From: Ktedonobacter sp. 13_1_20CM_4_53_11
GTDB lineage: Bacteria > Chloroflexota > Ktedonobacteria > Ktedonobacterales > Ktedonobacteraceae
DNA length: 16,586 nt
NCBI GenBank assembly: GCA_001919995.1
Contig: MNIY01000138.1
Span: 1 to 16,586 of the forward strand
Direction: 5' to 3'
The notes under the pieces are model-generated. The model was not told the DNA's origin and did not search any database. It saw nothing but the letters and a program-made list of their open reading frames with translations. Positions 1 through 6,487 of the stretch are shown here, one piece after another (the stretch's first letter is position 1; each line of letters begins with the position of its first letter). The position numbers and the translations under genes are program-made.

Positions 1-385
1 TACCCACCTCTTTATGAGCTTCTATTTTAAGTGAAACCTCTTCAATGCTTTTCGTCGGTTGCTCGTCCTCCACAGGCATTCCCGCTTCGTCAGCCACTGG
101 CAGTTCTTCAATCGTTGCGTCGCTTCCCTCTTTATCAGGGTCTACTCTCTCTTCTGGAGCAGGCCGTGGTGCGTGATCGATAACCTTTATACCAGGGAGC
201 AAAGCACGAAAACCCCACAGTATGCCATCCTCATGCTGCATTAAACACTTTTCAACCAACTTCAAAAGAATCGCTGCTGAAAGGTGATGCCGGAATGCTA
301 TCTCATCAAGATTTGCATCCGTCGTAAAATACGCTTTAACAGCAGACTTACGTCTATTGTAGCGTTTTTTTTGTCGCGAACTCAT
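1..385 (-). CDS. Transposase-like DNA-binding protein, N-terminal part (runs off left edge)
   Basis: This reading frame is open from an ATG at 385 down to base 1, giving 128 codons with no stop, so the gene continues outside the window. The protein starts MSSRQKKRYNRRKS, very basic. A short helical region of about residues 15-55 follows and looks like a helix-turn-helix. It contains EKCLMQHEDGILWGFRALLPG (about 48-68), which resembles the N-terminal region of some Mu/TnsB-like integrase-core transposases. After residue 75 the chain turns Glu/Asp/Pro-rich and looks like a linker. A GGAG at 397-400, read on the minus strand, lies 11 nt before the ATG and is a plausible ribosome binding site; it falls inside an inverted repeat. 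The coding call is fairly sure. The transposase assignment is by resemblance only, because the catalytic domain would lie outside the window. Confidence 0.6.
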   Translation of the reverse strand, partial: MSSRQKKRYNRRKSAVKAYFTTDANLDEIAFRHHLSAAILLKLVEKCLMQHEDGILWGFRALLPGIKVIDHAPRPAPEERVDPDKEGSDATIEELPVADEAGMPVEDEQPTKSIEEVSLKIEAHKEVG

Positions 386-391
386 TGAACG

Positions 392-421
392 GATATCTCC
401 CTCTTGCCAGGAGGAGATATC
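392..421 (-). promoter_or_regulatory. Inverted repeat covering the ribosome binding site of the left-edge gene
   Basis: GATATCTCC at 392-400 and GGAGATATC at 413-421 form a perfect 9-bp inverted repeat with a 12-nt loop. On the minus-strand transcript the arm nearer the start codon contains the GGAG used as ribosome binding site for the gene starting at 385. The hairpin could therefore hide that site. Alternatively, the dyad could be a protein operator. Confidence 0.5.
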
Positions 422-735
422 GCGTATGCGGTCAGCAGGTCTCGGAGCATTTCCCTCTCGCGCGCAAGGCAAGGTTCACCTCCACCATTCTGCGTAAATA
501 ATCAAAGTTATGACAGTACAAAGGTAGGCCGCATAAAGTGTTAGGAAATTTTAAGTATCACCAATAGGTGATTACTTTGTTTTATCCTACCACTCGCTCA
601 AAGTCAAACTAACTGCGTAGCACCAGGGGCACGCTTGTATGAAGCATCGCTACCTCCTTTACTGTAAGACATCTTTTGCAAATGACCGTTACAATCAAAA
701 ATTGGGCAGGTTTTCCTCTCGAATATGGCAGACCC
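422..735. other. Intergenic region with a small dyad; no gene seen
   Basis: No convincing coding frame is present. The only structure I can point to is ATCACC at 557-562 and GGTGAT at 567-572, an inverted repeat with a 4-nt loop that extends to AGT/ACT if one base is bulged out. It lies between the 3' end of the first GH3 gene and the 5' side of the left-edge gene, so it could be an operator or a weak hairpin. I could not identify a clear promoter or a U-tract terminator here. Confidence 0.4.
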
Positions 736-2295
736 TTAGATGGTAGGAATACGAATCAGGCCCATCTGGTACTTGAGCATGAGAATGCGACGCACTGATT
801 CATCGACGCGTTGCAGGCCAATCTCTCCCGTATTAATGGCTTGCTTAATACCACTGATCATATTGGCAACATCGTTCGGCGTTAAAGCACCCATCAGCAG
901 ATCAGATCCTGCCTCGATTGCCAAAGCTGCCGCTTGTGCCTCTGGGTAATAGGCTGTAATGCCCTCCATGGTCAAGCTATCCGTTATAACCACACCTTGA
1001 AATCCTAGTTCATTGCGCAAAATGCCTGTGATCACTTTGTAGGAAAGCGAGGAAGGCTTCGAGCCATCTATCGTGGTCACAATTTCATGTGTTACCAGGA
1101 CCGCCCGGACATCACCTTGCCGAATCAATACACGATATGGTGCCCAGTCAATAGCTTCTAAGTCGCTCTTCGAGCGATACAGGTAAGGAACGCTATTATG
1201 CGGGTCCGCACCGACATCTCCCAGACCTGGAAAATGCTTGAGCGCGCCCAGGACTTTACCGTTCCGTTGCAGACCCCGCAGGTATGCTCCAGCCATTTTC
1301 GTTACTTTCGCGGGATTGTCACCGAAGGTACGCAGGTAGAGCTGGGGGTTGAAGACATTGGTGACATCGACCACCGGAGCCAGATTCAGGTTAATACCAT
1401 AGGATGAGAGATCCTGTGCGTCCTGGTTACCTTGCTGCGTTGCCTTGTTCGGATCATTGGTCGCACCAATCTCTGCCTCGGATGGACGTGGACCATCAAG
1501 GTTAACCAGGCGATCTACCGTTCCTCCTTCCTGGTCAATTGCCACTACTAAAGGAATGGGCTTACTATTGCTTTGCATTTGCCTGGTCAAGCTTTTGAGT
1601 TGCGTCTTATCCTGGATATTGTTATTTACACCAAAAAGGATTACCGCGCCTACATTATACTGGCTGATCATCGTACTGATAGCCAGTCCATATTCCGGTC
1701 CAACATACTGGACAATCATCATCTGGCCGAGTTTCTGATCGAGCGTCATATTTTGCACGAGGGCATCAATGTACTCCTGAGGAGTGAGGTGTGGTGTTGC
1801 CTGTGCCGTTACACCTGGTGTCAGCTTTTTACGAAGTTGAATAGCGACATTCCTGAGGAGATTGGGATCACCACTACTAACGTGGCTACCCAATACAGAT
1901 GCCCAACCCTCCGCTCCAATAAATTGGGCTGAACTCAACCTTGCCGCATTGAAGACCAGGATCAGCAAAAACACAGCCATGAGAATTGCACGCTTTCGTG
2001 GCATAACCGTTCTTTGAGGTAAGGTTGTGGGCACAGGTACTACTGGACTATTCTCCGTCTTTTCTTCTTTCTCCTCCGTCAAAGGTAAAAGAGGACTTTG
2101 CAACACCTGTGCATCTTTCGTGGAAATAGGTACAATCTTCATTTCGTCCTGCGATTCTCCTGTATCGCGGTCCTCAGTAGAATCGTCATCGGAGAGCATC
2201 CCCGTGTCAGGTTGAGTGCGCGTATCATGAGTAACCTTCATCTCGACCTCATCATCCTGTTGTTCTTTAGGGAACCAGGAATGGTTTTTCTCCAT
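736..2295 (-). CDS. Membrane-anchored GH3 beta-N-acetylhexosaminidase-like glycosidase (519 aa)
   Basis: This is a glycoside hydrolase family 3 protein of the NagZ type, a family that removes beta-linked N-acetylglucosamine from glycans such as peptidoglycan fragments. Residues 1-100 are acidic and Pro/Thr-rich, and probably cytoplasmic. Residues 103-118 form a hydrophobic segment after MPRKR, likely a membrane anchor that leaves the enzyme outside. The catalytic barrel spans about 172-515. Visible motifs are DQEGGTVDRL (254-263), KHFPGLG (353-359) followed by DPH with H366 as expected acid/base, and VVITDS with D439 as expected nucleophile. The usual DSH reads DPH. The ATG at 2295 follows an AAAGAGG sequence at good distance. 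It is divergent from a paralogous GH3 gene starting at 2597. The exact sugar specificity is not visible; the long acidic N-terminal tail is unusual for NagZ. Confidence 0.88.
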   Translation of the reverse strand: MEKNHSWFPKEQQDDEVEMKVTHDTRTQPDTGMLSDDDSTEDRDTGESQDEMKIVPISTKDAQVLQSPLLPLTEEKEEKTENSPVVPVPTTLPQRTVMPRKRAILMAVFLLILVFNAARLSSAQFIGAEGWASVLGSHVSSGDPNLLRNVAIQLRKKLTPGVTAQATPHLTPQEYIDALVQNMTLDQKLGQMMIVQYVGPEYGLAISTMISQYNVGAVILFGVNNNIQDKTQLKSLTRQMQSNSKPIPLVVAIDQEGGTVDRLVNLDGPRPSEAEIGATNDPNKATQQGNQDAQDLSSYGINLNLAPVVDVTNVFNPQLYLRTFGDNPAKVTKMAGAYLRGLQRNGKVLGALKHFPGLGDVGADPHNSVPYLYRSKSDLEAIDWAPYRVLIRQGDVRAVLVTHEIVTTIDGSKPSSLSYKVITGILRNELGFQGVVITDSLTMEGITAYYPEAQAAALAIEAGSDLLMGALTPNDVANMISGIKQAINTGEIGLQRVDESVRRILMLKYQMGLIRIPTI

Positions 2296-2523
2296 AATAC
2301 TGCCTCTTTCAAAGATTGATGAGTTTTATATCTGATCGAAAAAACCGATATGATTCAGTGTTATGAACAGCTCAGCTACAAGAGTCGTAGCTTCCAACGC
2401 TGATGAAAAGTGAAATATTTCCCCCCAACAGTAAAGCACATATTACACAAAATATCTATGCATTACTTTAAAATAATTAGAATGGTTACAAATTTGTGAT
2501 GCATAGCTACTCATTAACTGCTA
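2296..2523. other. Left part of the divergent GH3 intergenic region
   Basis: This AT-rich stretch has no coding frame and must hold the leftward promoter for the gene starting at 2295, but I could not pick a convincing -35/-10 pair. A dyad AGCTAC (2374-2379) / GTAGCT (2387-2392) with a 7-nt spacer lies within it and could be a regulator site for that gene. Confidence 0.35.
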
Positions 2524-2555
2524 GTAATATGCCCAATTGATATGGGCTATATTAC
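2524..2555. promoter_or_regulatory. Imperfect dyad over the -35 and spacer of the rightward GH3 promoter
   Basis: GTAATATGCCCA at 2524-2535 mirrors TGGGC-T-ATATTAC at 2543-2555, with one unpaired T at 2548. The 12-bp arms are separated by 7 nt. The dyad covers the proposed -35 (2537-2542) and most of the spacer, where a bound repressor would block RNA polymerase. A transcript hairpin is unlikely because the proposed transcription start is downstream of the dyad. Confidence 0.5.
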
Positions 2556-2565
2556 CATGTACAAT
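2537..2565 (+). promoter_or_regulatory. Sigma70-type promoter for the rightward GH3 gene
   Basis: TTGATA at 2537-2542 and TACAAT at 2560-2565 are separated by exactly 17 bp. The implied start of transcription near 2572 gives a leader of about 25 nt to the ATG at 2597, with the AAGGAG ribosome binding site at 2586-2591. Confidence 0.6.
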
Positions 2566-2596
2566 GAGAGGTGAAAACATATATTAAGGAGCTTGT

Positions 2597-3877
2597 ATGA
2601 CAATAACCTTGAAGCTTATGTCACAATCTCGCTCACTTCGTCTCAAAGGGATCCTCCTTCTCATGCTGACCCTGCTGATCGTCTCTCTTCTGCTTGAAAG
2701 AGATGGAAGCGGAACACTCTCCCCATCTGGAAACCATCTCAATGTAACCAGAGGTCCTTTCGTCCAGCAACTGCTCAATTCCTTCCAGCTTGATGAGATC
2801 CACCACCTGGTCAAACGCATGTCCTACAAGCAACTGGCAAGCCTGTATGTCTCGCGCATGACCCTCGATGAGGAGATCGGGCAACTCTTCATGGTGCAAA
2901 ACAGCCATTCGACCTACTCCACCGACCTCGAACAGACCATTGAGCAGTTCCATGTTGGTGGGGTTATTCTCTACCAGTGGCAGATGGAGACCTTTGACCA
3001 GACCCGCCATGACATTGCCGAAATGCAAAAACATGCGACGTTTCCTCTTCTTATCTCAACCGATGAAGAGGGCGGAACCACTGACCGCCTGAGCAATATT
3101 TACCCCCCTCGTCCGGGAGCAACAGAAATTTCTGATACTGGGGATGCTCATGTGGCCACCCATGAGGGCGCGAAGACCGCTCATGACTTGCTGGCTCTTG
3201 GGCTCAACGCGGATATCGCCCCTGACGTGGACGTCGCCGTGATTAACGGGCCAGATCAGGTATGGCGCACCTTTGGCAGTACAACCCAGCAAGTGACGAC
3301 CTTAGCTGGTGCCTACCTCAATGCCATGCAAAAAGCCGGAGAAATCGCTTGCCTCAAGCACTTTCCTGGTCTTGGTGCTGCCCAGGTGGATGCTCATTTC
3401 GCCCTTCCAATCATTACTCGCTCCAAGGAAGAAATCAACGCGGTAGAACTTGCTCCCTATAAAGCCTTTATCCATTCGAAAAATCCTTTTCTGCATCCAG
3501 GGATGATTATGACAACCGATCTCTTAATGCCAGCGATTGATCCGGTGATGCCAGCTGAGCTCTCGTACACGCTCATCACGAAAGTGTTGCGCCAGCAACT
3601 GGGCTATGATGGGGTAGTGTTGACAGATTCGCTCTTCATGGCGGGCATCTATCCGACCTGGAGCTTCCCTGAGGCAGCAGTGCTCGCGATCAAAGCTGGC
3701 GACGACATGATTCTTGGAGCCTCCGGCGTACCTGAACTGAGGGCCGATTTTAAGGCGATCAAGCAAGCAATCCAGCACGAAACTCTCTCCAAGGAACGCA
3801 TTGATGAGTCTGTGATCCGCATTCTCGCCCTCAAAATGCAGTACCATCTGATGCCTGCGGTTCCTCCACAGACATGA
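2597..3877 (+). CDS. Membrane-anchored GH3 beta-N-acetylhexosaminidase-like glycosidase, paralogue (426 aa)
   Basis: This is a second GH3 NagZ-type enzyme. A basic start is followed by a hydrophobic helix at about residues 18-33, so it is anchored or secreted. The barrel runs from about 75 to 415. Motifs are DEEGGTTDRL (156-165 region), KHFPGLG (254-260) followed by DAH with H267 as expected acid/base, and VVLTDS with D344 as expected nucleophile. The usual DSH reads DAH here and DPH in the divergent paralogue. It lacks the 100-residue acidic N-terminal extension of its neighbour and is closer to a usual NagZ length. The start is supported by AAGGAG five bases before the ATG. The two proteins align over the whole barrel but have clearly diverged, so the duplication looks old. 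The preferred substrate cannot be read from the sequence. Confidence 0.88.
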   Translation: MTITLKLMSQSRSLRLKGILLLMLTLLIVSLLLERDGSGTLSPSGNHLNVTRGPFVQQLLNSFQLDEIHHLVKRMSYKQLASLYVSRMTLDEEIGQLFMVQNSHSTYSTDLEQTIEQFHVGGVILYQWQMETFDQTRHDIAEMQKHATFPLLISTDEEGGTTDRLSNIYPPRPGATEISDTGDAHVATHEGAKTAHDLLALGLNADIAPDVDVAVINGPDQVWRTFGSTTQQVTTLAGAYLNAMQKAGEIACLKHFPGLGAAQVDAHFALPIITRSKEEINAVELAPYKAFIHSKNPFLHPGMIMTTDLLMPAIDPVMPAELSYTLITKVLRQQLGYDGVVLTDSLFMAGIYPTWSFPEAAVLAIKAGDDMILGASGVPELRADFKAIKQAIQHETLSKERIDESVIRILALKMQYHLMPAVPPQT

Positions 3878-3923
3878 AGGGACATCATGGCAGAAAGGCA
3901 ATAGTATAAGAAGTAGTACTCAT

Positions 3924-3952
3924 TTGATCTAAAGCACAAAACAGCATACAAT
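3924..3952 (+). promoter_or_regulatory. Sigma70-type promoter for the acetamidase-family gene
   Basis: TTGATC at 3924-3929 and TACAAT at 3947-3952 are separated by 17 bp. The -10 is identical to that of the GH3 promoter at 2560. The predicted leader is about 37 nt and contains the AAAGGAG ribosome binding site at 3983-3989, so this gene need not depend on read-through from the upstream GH3 gene. Confidence 0.55.
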
Positions 3953-3995
3953 TACAAAATACTGAACAGTGTCTTTGAATTGAAAGGAGTAACTC

Positions 3996-4931
3996 ATGGC
4001 CACACACCACCTCGACGACACTCAACCTCATGCCTTTTGGGACAACACCCTGCCACCTCGTGTACACATCCAACCTGGTGATACAGTTGTCTTCGAGACG
4101 CTCGAAGCTTCAGCTCAACAAATCCAACCTCATTCGACATCAGAAGTGATTAGCACGCTGGATTTCGCCTTCATTCATCCACTCACTGGCCCGGTGTATG
4201 TGGAGGGCGCGGAACCCGGCGATGCCCTGGTAGTCGAAATCATCAGCATCAAGCATAAGGGATGGGGCTGGAATGCGGTCATTCCCAACTTTGGCTTACT
4301 AGGTGAGGAATTTACAGAGCCATATTTGCACCACTACAAACTGGGTGAAACCTCCTGCGAATTTAGACCCGACATACACATTCCCTATGAGCCATTCTGC
4401 GGGGTGATGGGCGTTGCGCCGCGTGAGGCAGGACGCTTTACAACTATCCCGCCCCGCGAAAATGCTGGCAATATTGACATCCGCCACCTGACTCCTGGCT
4501 CAAAAGCTTTTTTTCCAGTCCTGGTGCCCGGTGCACTCTTCTCCTGTGGCGACTGCCACTCTGCACAAGGCGACGGCGAGGTCAATGGCACAGGCATTGA
4601 AACGCTGATGACAGTGACCTTGACCTTGACCTTGCAGAAGGGGGCGAACATCCCCGAACTGCGTTTCATTACGCCGTCGGGGAAAAAGCTTACGATTGCC
4701 GACGAGGCTGGCTACTTCGTCACTACTGCGCACGGCCCTGATCTCTTCAAGGATTCCCAGCAGGCAATACGCTATATGATCGATCACCTGTCCTCAGAGT
4801 ATCACATGACACGCGAACAAGCTTATTGTCTGTGTGGCGCTGCGGTAGATTTAAAGATCAGCGAAATTGTGGATGCACCCAACTGGATCGTGTCGGCTTA
4901 TTTGCCTTTAAGTATCTTTAAGAAGAGCTAA
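3996..4931 (+). CDS. Acetamidase/formamidase family protein (311 aa)
   Basis: The protein matches the FmdA/AmdA family, metal-dependent hydrolases that release ammonia from short amides such as formamide or acetamide. The family signature is clear: HPLTGPVYVEGAEPGD (61-76), GWNAVIPNFG (91-100), CGVMGVAP (135-142), PPRENAGNIDIRHL (152-165) and the GDCHSAQGDGEVNGTG block (185-200) with His188, Asp193 and Glu195. The family typically has GE-[VI]-x-GTG here and the protein agrees. Its length fits the shorter acetamidase branch (about 300 aa) rather than the longer FmdA formamidases. There is no signal peptide, so it is cytoplasmic. The ATG sits six bases after AAAGGAG. A three-fold CCTTGA-type mini-repeat near 4616-4634 encodes alternating Thr-Leu in a beta-strand and does not disturb the frame. 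No transporter for amides lies next to it, so the physiological substrate remains open. Confidence 0.88.
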   Translation: MATHHLDDTQPHAFWDNTLPPRVHIQPGDTVVFETLEASAQQIQPHSTSEVISTLDFAFIHPLTGPVYVEGAEPGDALVVEIISIKHKGWGWNAVIPNFGLLGEEFTEPYLHHYKLGETSCEFRPDIHIPYEPFCGVMGVAPREAGRFTTIPPRENAGNIDIRHLTPGSKAFFPVLVPGALFSCGDCHSAQGDGEVNGTGIETLMTVTLTLTLQKGANIPELRFITPSGKKLTIADEAGYFVTTAHGPDLFKDSQQAIRYMIDHLSSEYHMTREQAYCLCGAAVDLKISEIVDAPNWIVSAYLPLSIFKKS

Positions 4932-5045
4932 ATTGATTAGGGACAGGCAGCAGGCTTAGCCTTAAGCATGGGGAATCGGACAGGAAACTTCGTAGAAATA
5001 TGGTGGGGCATTCGCGTAAAGCGACGTAAGACAACGCCCTGCGTC

Positions 5046-5075
5046 GTCCATGGCCCTCGTAGAGAGACCATGGAC
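5046..5075. terminator. Inverted repeat between convergent genes, possible bidirectional terminator
   Basis: GTCCATGG (5046-5053) and CCATGGAC (5068-5075) are perfect 8-bp arms, and CTC/GAG inside the loop can pair further. The hairpin lies between the 3' ends of the acetamidase-family gene and the HEAT-repeat gene, which is the right place for a shared terminator. No U-tract follows on either strand, so the call is tentative. Confidence 0.35.
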
Positions 5076-5089
5076 AACATCAACACTTA

Positions 5090-6160
5090 CTATGGTTCTA
5101 TCAAACCATCAGCAATCAGGCGCGAAAGGGCTTTTTGCGCGCTCTGCGGAGTAGCAACACGAAAGCCAACGCTGCGCATTTGCTGAACGACAGGATCAAG
5201 ATAGGGCTTCAATTTAGGATTGTAGTTGGATTGGTTTGATAGAACAAACGACGCCGTCTCAACCAACCAGGGAGTCATTTCTGTCGTAGTGAGTATCCGC
5301 AACACAGGCCCGATACTTTTCTTGCCAAAGTGTATCAACCCCTTGGCACCCATCCAGGCAACAGAGTGATCGGTATCGCTGAGCGCGCGGACCAGCACAG
5401 GTAACGCCCGGTTGTCTTTAATCCCACCCAGCGCGCGCATGCAATGCCAGCGTATCCAGGCTGAATTGCTGCTACTCGCTTCCACAAGCGCGGGAACTGC
5501 CAGCTGGCCCAGTCGCACCAGGGAGTTAAAAATCTGGCTGCCCATCTGCTCATCAGCGCCGCGAAGGGCACCGATAAGCGCTGGCACTGCCGTTGGATCG
5601 CCAACACGTCCCAGGGCCTTTGCTGCCTGCAACCTGACGGATTGCACGGGATCGCGCAACGCTTCTTTCAGTTCAGACGTGGCAACAGGGCTGCCAAAAA
5701 TACCGAGAGTATAGGCGGCTGTCTCGCGAACCAACGGACGCTTATCATGTATCGCCTTTAATAAGATACGTTCGGTGCGCGCCGGGTCAATACCAGCTCC
5801 CGGCATAAAGAGCGTTCTGAGGCGATTCCTGGCATGGGAAGAGCGCAGCGGCGGAGGGACCACGAAAGGTTTCCCCGCCCATGTACCCGTGGCAATAAAC
5901 TCCAGAAGGTGCTGTGCCAGGCGATCATCATCCAGCGAGGAAACTGCCACCACAGCTCGTGGATCGTTCTCCATGATCCAGTACAAAAGACGCCAGGCAG
6001 CGCCACGCCTGCCCGCTGCTGCGTCTTGCGCCAGTATTTGAGGTGGAGTTACGCCAATAGGGGGAGTAACATCGTTGTCGATCTGCTCAAGCGGCGCGGT
6101 TTCATGCTTCGTCGAGGTCTCGATTTGAGAAGAGGAATCGTTTGGTATCATCACATTCAC
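5090..6160 (-). CDS. HEAT-repeat protein (356 aa)
   Basis: This is a helical-repeat protein without a visible catalytic domain. Residues 1-45 are polar and disordered. From about 126 to 292 there are about five HEAT/PBS-lyase-like repeats of 30-32 residues, seen in LVRETAAYTLGIFG, SVRLQAAKALGRVGDPTAVPAL and ALPVLVRALSDTDHSVAWMGAKGL. Such repeats usually form a solenoid for protein-protein contact. No signal peptide or membrane segment is present, so it is cytoplasmic. The longest frame begins with GTG at 6160. The only weak ribosome binding site, AGAAAG, sits about 10 bases before an in-frame ATG at 6151, which is the more likely start and shortens the protein by three residues. The bilin lyases with similar repeats work on phycobiliproteins, but nothing here supports that role. 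Confidence 0.8.
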   Translation of the reverse strand: MNVMIPNDSSSQIETSTKHETAPLEQIDNDVTPPIGVTPPQILAQDAAAGRRGAAWRLLYWIMENDPRAVVAVSSLDDDRLAQHLLEFIATGTWAGKPFVVPPPLRSSHARNRLRTLFMPGAGIDPARTERILLKAIHDKRPLVRETAAYTLGIFGSPVATSELKEALRDPVQSVRLQAAKALGRVGDPTAVPALIGALRGADEQMGSQIFNSLVRLGQLAVPALVEASSSNSAWIRWHCMRALGGIKDNRALPVLVRALSDTDHSVAWMGAKGLIHFGKKSIGPVLRILTTTEMTPWLVETASFVLSNQSNYNPKLKPYLDPVVQQMRSVGFRVATPQSAQKALSRLIADGLIEP

Positions 6161-6386
6161 ACTTTCTAAGGTCAGAGATTACGCCCGCGGACGTACCCGT
6201 TTATCCTTGACGTAGTCAGTGGCCGTTAGTGTTTAGAACAACAACTACGGGCACAAGATATTAAGTTGAAGTGATGCGGAAAACCTGTCATAAGTATATC
6301 ACATTTGCCAGGATAATTACTCTAACTTAGAGGACAGGCCTCTTGCCTCCTATGAAAAGATCACATCTGCTACATCTGTTGCAACT
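6161..6386. other. Intergenic region upstream of the HEAT-repeat gene
   Basis: No coding frame is seen. The region must contain the leftward promoter of the HEAT-repeat gene. I found no well-spaced -35/-10 pair. A TTGACG at 6208 reads rightward toward no gene and lacks a matching -10. Confidence 0.35.
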
Positions 6387-6413
6387 GCGACAAGTGCGAC
6401 AAGTGCGACAAGT
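6387..6413 (+). repeat. Three tandem copies of a 9-bp unit
   Basis: GCGACAAGT is repeated exactly three times at 6387-6395, 6396-6404 and 6405-6413, with a partial GC continuing. It directly abuts the long inverted repeat that starts at 6416. This may be a slippage-derived tract or a set of direct binding sites. Confidence 0.8.
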
Positions 6414-6415
6414 GC

Positions 6416-6469
6416 AGCACGAGAGGAGGGCCAACTCTATCACAGTTCAGCCCCCCCTCCTCTCGTGCT
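6416..6469. repeat. 15-bp perfect inverted repeat with 24-nt loop
   Basis: The arms are AGCACGAGAGGAGGG (6416-6430) and CCCTCCTCTCGTGCT (6455-6469), perfectly complementary. It lies 15 bases downstream of the molybdenum enzyme stop codon, so the leftward transcript would form a long GC-rich stem right after translation ends. No U-tract follows. It may stabilise the mRNA 3' end, halt transcription without a U-tract, or be the remnant of a small repeat element. Confidence 0.75.
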
Positions 6470-6487
6470 TAAGACGCTCCGTCTTAA
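6469..6487 (-). terminator. Hairpin that includes the stop codon of the molybdenum enzyme gene
   Basis: TTAAGACG (6469-6476) and CGTCTTAA (6480-6487) are perfect 8-bp arms around a 3-nt loop. The TAA stop of the leftward gene (6484-6486) lies in the stem. It shares base 6469 with the long inverted repeat next to it, so the two stems are stacked head to tail. There is no U-tract, so a terminator function is only inferred from position. Confidence 0.45.

Noticed and set aside
59..244. A 61-codon rightward frame at the left edge
   Set aside because: It lies antisense to the open leftward frame 385-1, has no ribosome binding site and the protein is compositionally odd. The leftward frame has a good start and reads through the edge.
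1573..1932. A 119-codon rightward frame inside the first GH3 gene
   Set aside because: It is antisense to a well-conserved catalytic region and resembles nothing; it is a shadow of the GH3 codons.
4610..4637. Short CCTTGA tandem repeat in the acetamidase-family gene
   Set aside because: It keeps the frame and encodes alternating Thr-Leu in a beta-strand region, so it is explained by the protein.
6206..6240. TTGACG near 6208 as a rightward promoter
   Set aside because: No -10 element is found at a proper distance, and no rightward gene follows.
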